Source: Aeromicrobium wangtongii
GTDB lineage: Bacteria > Actinomycetota > Actinomycetes > Propionibacteriales > Nocardioidaceae
Length of the DNA: 64,000 bases
Assembly (NCBI RefSeq): GCF_024584515.1
Contig: NZ_CP102173.1
Span: 3,472,001-3,536,000 of the forward strand
Direction: 5' to 3'
The notes beneath the pieces are model-generated. The model saw only the letters and a program-made list of their open reading frames with translations. It had not been told where the DNA came from and did no database searches. The position numbers were made by a program, and so were the translations under genes. Each line of letters begins with the position of its first letter. Positions within the stretch are counted from its first letter, which is position 1. Below are positions 29,177-36,729 of the stretch, in pieces.

Positions 29177-30135
29177 TCCTGCGCGACCGCTTCTTTGCCG
29201 TCGACCGACTTCTTGGTGACCTTGAACTCTGTCAGCAGGTCGTTGTACACGCTGAACACCTTCTGGTCGATCGTGGTCGTGTACTGAGGGAGCAAGATCT
29301 TGTCCGCGACCTTGTCCGTTCCCTCCATGTAGCTGGGGACGATCTTGCGCACTTCGTCCGGGTTGGCCTGGGCATACTCGTTGCTCTTGACCACCGCCCG
29401 GCGGAAGGCCTTGACGATCTTGGGATTCTTGGCGATATAGCTCTCCGACGCGATCCAGATGACCTGGGTGGCGGCGGGGTCGAAGCCCTCTCCGTTCGAG
29501 AGCAGGTCGGTGTGGCCTGCGGCCAGCGCCTGGCTCAGGAACGGGTCACCCATGTCGGCCGCGTCCACCTTGCCCGACGCCAGCGCCTCGGTCATCGACG
29601 GGTACGGCACCTCCGTGAACGTGATCTTGGTGGGGTCGACGCCCTTGGACTTCAGCGCCTGGATGATGCTCAGGTGCGGCAGCTGGTAGAGCGTGTCGAC
29701 GGCGATCTTCTTGCCCTCCAGCTGCGTGACGTCGGTGATGTCGCCGCCCTTTTGCGCGATCAGCCGGATCTGCGACGTCGACAGATCCTCTGGGTAGCCC
29801 GCAGCCGGCGCGACAGCCTTGATCGGCAGTGCGTTCGACCGGGCATTGATCAGCGGCGGGATGCCCGTGAAGGCGAACTGAGCGTCACCGCTCACGACCG
29901 AGGGCACCGTGGACGCCGCCGGAGTGTCCTTGATCGTCACCGAGAGGCCCTCGTCAGTGAAGAAGCCCTTCTCCACACCCAGCACGAGGCCTGCGGAGTT
30001 CGTCACGGCCAGGTTGGCAACCGTGATCTTGACCGGCTTCGAGGAGCTCGGCCCTTCGGATGATTCCGACCCGGACCCGCAGGCAGCGAGTGCGGCCAAG
30101 CTGGCCGCTATGACGATGGCGAGCGACTTCTTCAT
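29173..30135 (-). CDS. ABC importer substrate-binding lipoprotein (NMT1/SsuA type)
   Basis: 320 residues. The signal peptide ends in a lipobox LAAC with Cys19. The mature part is a two-lobed SsuA/NMT1-like fold (KITVANLAVTNSAGLVLGVEKGFF; SGDAQFAFTG; GKKIAVDTLYQLPHL). Ligands of the family include sulfonates, nitrate, thiamine precursors and aromatic acids. Operator 3 and a sigma-70-like promoter precede it. It forms its own operon with the ligase, while the ATPase and permeases are in the neighbouring operon; all belong to one importer. Confidence 0.88.
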   Translation of the reverse strand: MKKSLAIVIAASLAALAACGSGSESSEGPSSSKPVKITVANLAVTNSAGLVLGVEKGFFTDEGLSVTIKDTPAASTVPSVVSGDAQFAFTGIPPLINARSNALPIKAVAPAAGYPEDLSTSQIRLIAQKGGDITDVTQLEGKKIAVDTLYQLPHLSIIQALKSKGVDPTKITFTEVPYPSMTEALASGKVDAADMGDPFLSQALAAGHTDLLSNGEGFDPAATQVIWIASESYIAKNPKIVKAFRRAVVKSNEYAQANPDEVRKIVPSYMEGTDKVADKILLPQYTTTIDQKVFSVYNDLLTEFKVTKKSVDGKEAVAQE

Positions 30136-30148
30136 GTTCTCTCCTTGG

Positions 30149-30166
30149 TACCTACCGGTGTAGGTA
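30149..30166 (-). promoter_or_regulatory. operator 3 of the TrmB-like regulon (lipoprotein-ligase operon)
   Basis: Perfect 7-bp arms TACCTAC-CGGT-GTAGGTA. It lies 13 bp before the lipoprotein ATG, next to its ribosome site AAGGAG, and directly downstream of the -10 element listed separately. Confidence 0.8.
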
Positions 30167-30168
30167 GT

Positions 30169-30197
30169 AGAGTAGTGACGCAGATCACGTGGGTCAA
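30169..30197 (-). promoter_or_regulatory. promoter of the lipoprotein-ligase operon
   Basis: On the minus strand TTGACC (30192-30197) is separated by exactly 17 bp from TACTCT (30169-30174). The predicted start point falls in operator 3, the arrangement expected for repression. Confidence 0.65.
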
Positions 30198-30219
30198 GAG
30201 CCGCGTGGGACGATCCGGA

Positions 30220-31230
30220 TCAGCGAGCCTGCAGACGATCCAGCTCGGCCTCGATGGCAGCGTCGTCGATGACGTCGAGGCCTGCATCGCGCAGCTTGAC
30301 CACCAGGTCCGCGACCTCGGAACGACGCGGCTTGGGCATTGGCGCACGCATCTCGGGGCTGGGGATAAGTCCCCTCAGCCAGACGGCAGCCTTGTACCGG
30401 ACGTGAAGCCGGCCGAAGTCGCTGAACACATAGGACTGCAGCTGCCGCAGGCCGCCCTCCCAAATCTTCGTGGCCTGCTCGACGTCGCCGGCCCGCCAGG
30501 CCTGGATGTGCGCCATCATCGGCTCGAGCGCGTAGTTCCATGCGCCCGAGGACGTCCCGTCCATGGCGCCGTTCAGCAGGTTCTCGTGGAAGTACTTCGC
30601 CACCGCACCCAACACCTCGATGGGCCGGTCCTCGGCACGAATCACATCAGTGATCGTGCGGTATCCGTCGTAGTTGTACGTCATCTTCCAGCCAACGACG
30701 TTCGGCACCTCACGCAAGATCGTCCGGGTGACTGCCGAAGTCAGTCCCACCCCGTAGCCCGGGGACATCTGGGCGACCGGATGGATGATCATCGGAAGGT
30801 CGACCTCGGCTGCGATGGCTTGGAGGATGTCGACGAACACCTCGGGATACATGTCCGCGTTCCAGCACGACGTGACGTCCTGCGCTCCCACCGGGGGGAA
30901 GACGAAAAGCCCGTCCGCGCCCGCCTCCGCGGCATCCTTGGCGCACTGCACGAACCCAGCAGTGGTCACATCCACGACGCCGGCGACGACAGGGGCGCGA
31001 CCGGCGACCTCCTCCATCACGATCGACAGGACCAGACGGCGCTCGTCTCGGTCGAGGTAGAACAGCTCTCCCGCCTCGGGGTTCGCGATCAGGGCGATGC
31101 CCGCCTCCAGATACTCCTCGGTGAGGAATCCGCGCAGGAAGTTACGGAAGGCGGGCTCGTCGATGGCGCCGTCATGGGTGAAGGGAAGAACGGGAGTGAC
31201 AAAGAGTCGGCCGAACGGTTGGTGCGTCAT
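30220..31230 (-). CDS. divergent dihydrodipicolinate synthase (DapA/NAL) family aldolase
   Basis: 336 residues from the ATG at 31230, longer than true DapA (about 295). The TIM-barrel Schiff-base lysine is preserved as Lys182 in VVGWKMT. The canonical GTTGE motif is replaced by NPEAGE, and the YNxP motif supplying the catalytic Tyr is replaced by IHPVAQ. Lysine biosynthesis is therefore unlikely; an aldolase, hydratase-aldolase or decarboxylating role on a pathway intermediate is more plausible. It is last gene of the operon led by the amidohydrolase, 41 bp after the ATPase. Confidence 0.85.
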   Translation of the reverse strand: MTHQPFGRLFVTPVLPFTHDGAIDEPAFRNFLRGFLTEEYLEAGIALIANPEAGELFYLDRDERRLVLSIVMEEVAGRAPVVAGVVDVTTAGFVQCAKDAAEAGADGLFVFPPVGAQDVTSCWNADMYPEVFVDILQAIAAEVDLPMIIHPVAQMSPGYGVGLTSAVTRTILREVPNVVGWKMTYNYDGYRTITDVIRAEDRPIEVLGAVAKYFHENLLNGAMDGTSSGAWNYALEPMMAHIQAWRAGDVEQATKIWEGGLRQLQSYVFSDFGRLHVRYKAAVWLRGLIPSPEMRAPMPKPRRSEVADLVVKLRDAGLDVIDDAAIEAELDRLQAR

Positions 31231-31271
31231 GGTTGCTCTTTCCGGGGTTGAGGTCTTGGTAGGGGCGTCGG

Positions 31272-32084
31272 TCAGTGCTGACCGATCAGAGCGGTGATAC
31301 GGCGGCGGTACTCCTGGAACTCGGGGCTTGCCCGGGTCTCGAGCTGGTCGCGAGGGCGGTCCAGCACGATGTCGATGGCCTCGATGACACGGCTGGGCCG
31401 CTGCGAGAGCACCAGAACGCGATCGGCCATGAAGATCGCCTCGTCGATGTCGTGCGTGACGAGAAGGCCCGTCCATCCGGCCTCGACCCACAGGTCGAGC
31501 ACCATCGACTCGAGGGAGGTGCGCGTCTGGGCATCGACCGAGGCGAAGGGTTCGTCCATCATCAGCAGACGTGGGTCGGCGCTGATGGCGCGAGCGATTG
31601 CCACCCGCTGCTGCATGCCACCGGACAGCTGCCAGGGGTACCGGTCGCCGAACTCCACCAGCCCCACATGGCGCAAGGAGCGCTCCGCCTGCTCACGGCG
31701 CTCCGCCTTGGGAAGACGGTGAAGCCCGAGCTCCACGTTGGCACGCACCGACAGCCATGGCATCAGGCTGCGGGTGTACTCCTGGAACACGACGCCGAGT
31801 CCGGCTTGCACACCAGCGACGGTGCGACCGTCGAACTCCACAGTTCCCGAGGTCGGAGCCAGCAGGCCGGACAGGCACCGCAGCAGCGTCGTCTTGCCAC
31901 AGCCCGACGGTCCCACGATCACGACGAATTCTCCCTTGTCGACGGTGAACGTGAGATCGTCGATGGCGACCGTCGACGCGCCCCCGCCTGTCCCCGCGTA
32001 GGTCTTGCGCACCCCGGACACCGAGAGAAGGGGTGGCACGTCCCGATCGGGTGTGGCGGTGGACGCCAGTGAGCTTTCAGTCAT
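31272..32084 (-). CDS. ABC importer ATPase (SsuB/TauB type)
   Basis: 270 residues. Walker A GPSGCGKTT, Q-loop FQEYTRSLMPW, signature LSGGMQQRVAIARA, Walker B LLMMDEPF and switch THDIDEA are all intact. Overall most like SsuB/TauB/NrtD ATPases, matching the NMT1-type lipoprotein and two permeases nearby. Start overlaps the preceding permease stop by 8 bp. Confidence 0.9.
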   Translation of the reverse strand: MTESSLASTATPDRDVPPLLSVSGVRKTYAGTGGGASTVAIDDLTFTVDKGEFVVIVGPSGCGKTTLLRCLSGLLAPTSGTVEFDGRTVAGVQAGLGVVFQEYTRSLMPWLSVRANVELGLHRLPKAERREQAERSLRHVGLVEFGDRYPWQLSGGMQQRVAIARAISADPRLLMMDEPFASVDAQTRTSLESMVLDLWVEAGWTGLLVTHDIDEAIFMADRVLVLSQRPSRVIEAIDIVLDRPRDQLETRASPEFQEYRRRITALIGQH

Positions 32085-32895
32085 GGGCCATGCCTTTCTG
32101 TCCGTGGTACCAGCGGAGTGCGCGGCGCTCCACGAGGTTGAAGGCGGCGGTAAAGAGACCGCCGAGCGTGGCGAGGACCAAGACGCCCGAGTACATGTCG
32201 AGCAGCGCGAAGGATCGTTGCGACTGGAGCACGAACTGCCCCAGGCCGGAGTCAGCCGACACCATCTCGCTGACGACCATCATCACGAGCGACAGCCCCA
32301 GCGCGATCCGCAGTCCGGCGAAGACCTGGGGCAGGGCGGCAGGAACCGTCACCCGCCGCAGGCGCATCACCGGGCCATAACCGGCCACCCTCGCCGCATC
32401 GAGCAGCCGGACGTCGACGGCACGAGCGCCGTCCGTGGCGTTCAGCAGCACGGGCCATGCGGCGGCCAGTGCGATGAGACCGATCCGAGTGGTGCTGCTG
32501 GCACCGAACGCCGCGAACAGCACCGGAATCAGGATCGGCACCGGTGTCGCACGGGCGAACTCCAGCGCCGGACGGGTCCAGCGCTCAAGAGTTGGCAGCA
32601 CACCGAGCAGAGTGCCGATCACGTAGCCGACGCTGCCGCCCAGCAGGAAACCGGCGAGCGCGCGTCCTGCCGATGGAAGGACATCGGTCTTCAGCCGCTC
32701 ACTCGTGACGAGCGACCAGGCCCCGGAGAGTGCATCTGTGAACGGCACCACGAAGGGAACGAGCTGCCGTACGCCCACGAGCTCCCACAGTGCCAGCAGC
32801 ACGGCCAACGTCGTCGCCCCCAGGGCCAGCCGTCGGGGGAACCGGAGCTGGAGTCGAAGGCCGCGGCGTCCCGGCGCCAAGGGTGCGGTGGTCAT
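32077..32895 (-). CDS. ABC importer permease (SsuC type), second copy
   Basis: 272 residues from the ATG at 32895, which overlaps the other permease's stop by ATGA. Six predicted helices and the EAA loop ARVAGYGPVMRLRRVTVPAALP mark a binding-protein-dependent transport permease. With its neighbour it would make a heterodimeric channel. Confidence 0.9.
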   Translation of the reverse strand: MTTAPLAPGRRGLRLQLRFPRRLALGATTLAVLLALWELVGVRQLVPFVVPFTDALSGAWSLVTSERLKTDVLPSAGRALAGFLLGGSVGYVIGTLLGVLPTLERWTRPALEFARATPVPILIPVLFAAFGASSTTRIGLIALAAAWPVLLNATDGARAVDVRLLDAARVAGYGPVMRLRRVTVPAALPQVFAGLRIALGLSLVMMVVSEMVSADSGLGQFVLQSQRSFALLDMYSGVLVLATLGGLFTAAFNLVERRALRWYHGQKGMAHD

Positions 32896-33803
32896 GTGAG
32901 CGCCTGTCGGTGGGTGTGCCACGAGGTGAGGCGCTGCTCCATCAGGCGAACGAGCGCATTGACGACCGTGCCGAGCAATGCCGCGAGCAGCACCCCGGCG
33001 AATGCCGAGTCGTTGTCGCCGGCCTGCTGTGTCGTGCTGACGAAGTAGCCGAGTCCTGTGCCTGACGCGACCAGCTCGGTGACGATCGTCAGCACCACGG
33101 CCACCGCCGCCGCCAGCCGCACACCGGTCATGATCGAGGGGAGCGCCGCCGGCAGGAGAACGCGCCACGCCATCGCCGTACGGGACAACCCCACCAGCCG
33201 CGACGCGTCGACCAGCAGAGGATCGATGTTACGGGCGCCGTAACGGGTGTTGTAGACGATCGGCCAGATCGAGGCGAAGGCGATGAGGGCCACCTGCATC
33301 GTGAGGCCGAGGCCGAGCACGACAACTGCCACCGGCACGAGCGCGACTGCCGGAATCGGCCTCAGCAGGTCGAGGGTCAGGCCGAGCGCGTCGTCGGCCA
33401 GCTGCAGTCGACCAACCAGAAAGCCCAGCGGAACACCGATGACGACAGACGCGGCCAGGCCGGCCAGGAAGGCGCGCACGGTCTCCCCCAGGGGATCCAC
33501 GAGAGTGCCGTCGCCAAGAAGAGAAACGGTGGTTCGCACCACTGTGCCGGCCGCCGGGACCTGGTCTGTCGGCAGGACGCCCAGGATCCGCAGACCGTTC
33601 CACAGAACGCCGATCACCAGCACCGTGATGACCAGCCGTCCCACCGACATCACCACGGCACGGACGCGGACGCGGCTCGGCGAGATCGGATCACTGAGAT
33701 CTGTGTCACGTCGCACGTGCTCACCATAAGCCGCGCCGCTGGCCGCCGAAGTGGCATCCGCAGACTTCGCGACACGGTCGGTGGCGACGGCCCGCTGAGT
33801 CAT
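32892..33803 (-). CDS. ABC importer permease (SsuC type), first copy
   Basis: 303 residues, with about 45 extra cytoplasmic N-terminal residues before the first helix. Helices and the EAA loop (SRLVGLSRTAMAWRVLLPAALP) are as in SsuC/TauC. Its ATG overlaps the SDR stop by 4 bp, so transport and enzyme genes are translationally coupled. Confidence 0.9.
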   Translation of the reverse strand: MTQRAVATDRVAKSADATSAASGAAYGEHVRRDTDLSDPISPSRVRVRAVVMSVGRLVITVLVIGVLWNGLRILGVLPTDQVPAAGTVVRTTVSLLGDGTLVDPLGETVRAFLAGLAASVVIGVPLGFLVGRLQLADDALGLTLDLLRPIPAVALVPVAVVVLGLGLTMQVALIAFASIWPIVYNTRYGARNIDPLLVDASRLVGLSRTAMAWRVLLPAALPSIMTGVRLAAAVAVVLTIVTELVASGTGLGYFVSTTQQAGDNDSAFAGVLLAALLGTVVNALVRLMEQRLTSWHTHRQALT

Positions 33804-34585
33804 GTCGTGGCCGTGAAGCCGCCGTCGACCACCACGATCTCCCCCGTCACGAACCGATGCGTGACGGCCAGTGCGTAGATGGATTCGGCGACATCCTCGA
33901 GGGTGACGTTTCGCTTGAGGGGCGTCTGACGAGCCCGCCGCTCCATCAGCGACTCGTAGTTGTCACCGAGGGTCCGCTCCATCCACTCACCGGCGATCCA
34001 GCCCGGAGCCACGGCGTTGACGCGGACCTCTGGTGCCATGACGCGCGACAGGGTCTTGGTGAGGCTCACGACGGCAGCCTTGCTGGCTGCATAGGCCAGC
34101 GGTTGCGGGCCCGGACGCAGCCCGACGATGCTGGCGACGTTGACGATGGAGCCCTGGCTTCCGCGCAGGGCCGGGGCGGCCGCGCGGGTCACCTGCACCA
34201 GACCGCGCACGTTGACGCGAAAGACCTGGTCCCAGTCATCCAGATCGATGCCGGCGAGATCGTCGGGCGGCGTCTGGCTGGTGGTGCCGGCGTTGTTCAC
34301 GAGCACGTCCAGTCGCCCGTCATCTCCTGCCGCCGCGGCCACCATCTCCTGCACGGCGGCGTCATCGCTGACGTCCGCCTTCACCGCCTGGTGCGAGCCG
34401 CCATGCTTTTCCAGCTCTCGCAGCGTCTGTTCCGCGCGATCATGTGAGCGGCTGTAGTTGATCGTCACGTCGAAGCCCTCCTCGGCGAGCTTCAGGGCGG
34501 CGGCACGCCCGATGCCGCTGGCGGAGCCCGTCACGAGGGCCTTGGGGCGGACATTGGCGGGCATCGATCCCAGGCTGTCGCTCAT
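33800..34585 (-). CDS. short-chain dehydrogenase/reductase
   Basis: 261 residues from the ATG at 34585. Classical SDR: cofactor motif TGSASGIG, NNAG, catalytic Ser in NVASIVG and YAASK, and C-terminal VTGEIVVVDGG. The residue after the second beta strand (NYSRS) suggests NADP(H) preference. Between an amidohydrolase and permeases, with ATGA overlaps on both sides, it could oxidise a hydroxyacyl or ring alcohol intermediate. Confidence 0.9.
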   Translation of the reverse strand: MSDSLGSMPANVRPKALVTGSASGIGRAAALKLAEEGFDVTINYSRSHDRAEQTLRELEKHGGSHQAVKADVSDDAAVQEMVAAAAGDDGRLDVLVNNAGTTSQTPPDDLAGIDLDDWDQVFRVNVRGLVQVTRAAAPALRGSQGSIVNVASIVGLRPGPQPLAYAASKAAVVSLTKTLSRVMAPEVRVNAVAPGWIAGEWMERTLGDNYESLMERRARQTPLKRNVTLEDVAESIYALAVTHRFVTGEIVVVDGGFTATT

Positions 34586-35424
34586 AGGCCCAGCACCCGC
34601 TCGGCGTTGGCATGGAAGACCTTCTCCATCACCTCGTCGGAGTAGCCCAGCTCGTCCCACTCCCGCAGCACCCGCTCGAACGGGATGCTGGGGTGATCCG
34701 TGCCGAACATGATCTTGTCCTGCAGCCGACTGCGGATATCGGTCTTGAGCTGCGCCGGGAAGTATTTGGGGGCCCAGCCGGACATCTCCCAGAACACATT
34801 TCCCTTGTGCAGCGCCACGGCAGTCATCTCGTCGACCCAGGGCCAGCCCGGATGCGCCGCGATGATTGTCAGGTTGGGAAACGACGCAGCCAGGTGGTCG
34901 ACCGCCATCGGGTGGGCATCGTCGACGCGAGCCCCCAAGCCTCCCGGGAGCCCGGCGCCCATGCCTGTCGTGCCGACGTCCACCATGACAGGCAGACCAA
35001 GCGCCTCAATGGCCTCGAACAACGGGTAATGCGCGTGATCGTCAACACGGAAGTGCCCCATGATCGGATGGAAGTGGAATCCCAGGACGCCATCCTCCTT
35101 CGCGGCCCGCGCCACTTCATCGATCGCGTCCGGACCCTTGAGTGGATCCACCGCACCCCATGCGCCCAAAAAGACATCCGGATAGCGGTCCCGAAGTGCC
35201 GCGACCGACTGATTGCTGCACGGCTTGGCCCCCGTGAGCGATTCGATGTCGAAGGCCACGAGGACAGCCTGAAGGCCGTGGGCCCGGATGTCGGCGACCA
35301 CGTCTTCCTCAGATCGTCCGACCCACGGCTTGTTCCAGTACTTGCCGAGAGCTTCGGCGAAGGGGCCCTGGGAGTCCACCCATTCCTGGGTTCCGGGGTA
35401 GCAGTGCAGATCAATCCGTCTCAT
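34582..35424 (-). CDS. amidohydrolase-2 (ACMSD-like) family metal hydrolase
   Basis: 280 residues, first gene of the six-gene operon. TIM-barrel amidohydrolase_2 (PF04909) hallmarks: GFHFHPIMG, a metal His in IIAAHPGWPW, and the catalytic Asp in MFGTDHPSIPFER. The N-terminal HxH metal motif is altered to HCY (His7, Tyr9), so one usual zinc ligand is missing. Family members include decarboxylases (ACMSD, gamma-resorcylate), lactonases and 4-oxalomesaconate hydratase, all acting on ring-derived acids, which fits a catabolic role. Confidence 0.87.
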   Translation of the reverse strand: MRRIDLHCYPGTQEWVDSQGPFAEALGKYWNKPWVGRSEEDVVADIRAHGLQAVLVAFDIESLTGAKPCSNQSVAALRDRYPDVFLGAWGAVDPLKGPDAIDEVARAAKEDGVLGFHFHPIMGHFRVDDHAHYPLFEAIEALGLPVMVDVGTTGMGAGLPGGLGARVDDAHPMAVDHLAASFPNLTIIAAHPGWPWVDEMTAVALHKGNVFWEMSGWAPKYFPAQLKTDIRSRLQDKIMFGTDHPSIPFERVLREWDELGYSDEVMEKVFHANAERVLGL

Positions 35425-35434
35425 GCGGACAACC

Positions 35435-35452
35435 TACCTACCTAAGTAGGTA
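35435..35452 (-). promoter_or_regulatory. operator 4 of the TrmB-like regulon (amidohydrolase operon)
   Basis: TACCTAC-CTAA-GTAGGTA with perfect 7-bp arms, 10 bp before the amidohydrolase ATG. An extra partial half-site (CCTACC) lies on the gene-proximal side, 35433-35438. Confidence 0.8.
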
Positions 35453-35457
35453 ATATC

Positions 35458-35486
35458 AATACATTGCGTGAGCCGCGTCACGTCAA
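35458..35486 (-). promoter_or_regulatory. promoter of the amidohydrolase-importer operon
   Basis: Minus-strand TTGACG (35481-35486), 17-bp spacer, then TGTATT (35458-35463). The expected start point lies in operator 4, as with the lipoprotein-ligase promoter. Confidence 0.55.
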
Positions 35487-35658
35487 TTCTCAGCCGGCCA
35501 CGAACCGCGCGGACCGAATCTGCCAACGGGTCACGGCCGCCGGGGACTCGGAGACCAGTTGGCGCAGCCGTCCCCACAGCTCCTCGGAGACCCGGCCGAT
35601 TGCCAGGCCGGTTCGAGCGTGTCGTTCACCGGCACGACTCGCCTCCCTCAGGAGTTCG

Positions 35659-36729
35659 TCAGCGCGTCCTCAACGGGTCGGTCGCCAGGGCGGACAGGCC
35701 GTGCTCCGGGGCGATCTTCGCCTCGAACCCCAGTCCCGCCTTTGCCCTCTCTGGGGAGGCGACGACGTGGCGGACGTCGAAGGCGCGGTAGTCGCCGGTC
35801 AGCACCGGCTCCCGGGCGCCGGCGGCAGCAGCCAGGGCCGTGGCCATCTGGCCGATGGTGAACGTCGTCCCGGACGCGATGTTGTAGGGCGTCAGCCCGG
35901 ACGGGTGCTGCGCGACCTGCTCGATCGCCAGGACGTTCGCGCGGGCGACGTCGCGCACGTGCACGAAGTCGCGGACCTGCTGGCCGTCCTCGAACACCCG
36001 AGGGGCCTCACCCCGGGCGATGGCGGAGCGGAAGATCGCTGCGACGCCGGCGTACGGGGTGTCCGCGGGCATCCCGGGACCGTAGACGTTGTGATACCTC
36101 AGCGCGACGGCCCGCGAGCCCTCGAGCGTGCACCATGCGGACGCGTAGTGCTCCTGCGCGACCTTCGATGCGGCGTAGCTGGTGCGCGGCAGGAACGGGG
36201 TGTCCTCGCCGATCAGCCGCCATGTGATGTCCCCGCCGCACACGGGGCACCGCGGGTCGTAGCGTCCGGCCGACAGGTCATCCTCGCGGCGCACCGCGGG
36301 CGGCACGTCCCCGTGCGTCGGGCAGGTGTACCGGCCGTCGCCGTAGACCACCATCGACGAGGCCAGCACGAGATCGCGGACCCCCGCGCGGGCCATCGCG
36401 GCGAGCAGCCGCGCCGTACCGGCGTCGTTGTGCTCGGCGTAGTCGGGCAGGTCCTGCGCATCGACGCCGTTGCCGACCATCGCCGCCTGGTGGCACACCA
36501 CGTCGATGCCCTCGAGGACAGCATCCAGCCGGTCGCTGCGCAGGTCGAGCCGCTCAACGCCCCTTGAGCCGTCTTCGCCCCTTGAGCCTGTCGAAAGGTC
36601 GCCCGCTGACGGCCAGTGCGCCTTGTCCAGGAACATGTCGAGCGCGACCACCTCATGCCCGCGCTCGCGCGCGACCTCTCCGATGTGGGTGCCGATGAAC
36701 CCGGCGGCGCCGGTCAGCAGGATCCTCAT
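35659..36729 (-). CDS. NAD-dependent sugar epimerase/dehydratase with CPxCG insert
   Basis: 356 residues from the ATG at 36729, overlapping the MTA phosphorylase stop by ATGA. Extended SDR: GAAGFIG (7-13), SSMVVYG, catalytic YAASK, RYHNVYGPGMP. Between the Ser and Tyr of the active site there is an insert with CPTHG and CPVCG, which looks like a small zinc ribbon and recalls dTDP-rhamnose 4-epimerase-like proteins. A REP-like repeat is translated in frame near residues 44-57 (STGSRGEDGSRGVE), before the first conserved helix ends. The substrate is presumably an NDP-sugar; coupling to nucleoside phosphorolysis is unexplained. Confidence 0.85.
   Translation of the reverse strand: MRILLTGAAGFIGTHIGEVARERGHEVVALDMFLDKAHWPSAGDLSTGSRGEDGSRGVERLDLRSDRLDAVLEGIDVVCHQAAMVGNGVDAQDLPDYAEHNDAGTARLLAAMARAGVRDLVLASSMVVYGDGRYTCPTHGDVPPAVRREDDLSAGRYDPRCPVCGGDITWRLIGEDTPFLPRTSYAASKVAQEHYASAWCTLEGSRAVALRYHNVYGPGMPADTPYAGVAAIFRSAIARGEAPRVFEDGQQVRDFVHVRDVARANVLAIEQVAQHPSGLTPYNIASGTTFTIGQMATALAAAAGAREPVLTGDYRAFDVRHVVASPERAKAGLGFEAKIAPEHGLSALATDPLRTR
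36560..36598. repeat. REP-like element inside the epimerase gene
   Basis: CCCCTTGAGCCTGTCGAAAGG at 36578-36598, shown here in its two overlapping parts, matches the element at 9333 and 47329 with a few changes. A second partial unit (CCCCTTGAGCC, 36560-36570) is offset by 18 bp, the same period as the tandem units in etfD. Confidence 0.75.

Noticed and set aside
35490..35661. Minus-strand frame of about 57 codons (ELLREASRAGERHARTG to RSARFVAG)
   Set aside because: It reads like a helical protein fragment, but has no start codon, no ribosome site and overlaps the epimerase end. I could not assign a family, so I did not list it as a gene relic.
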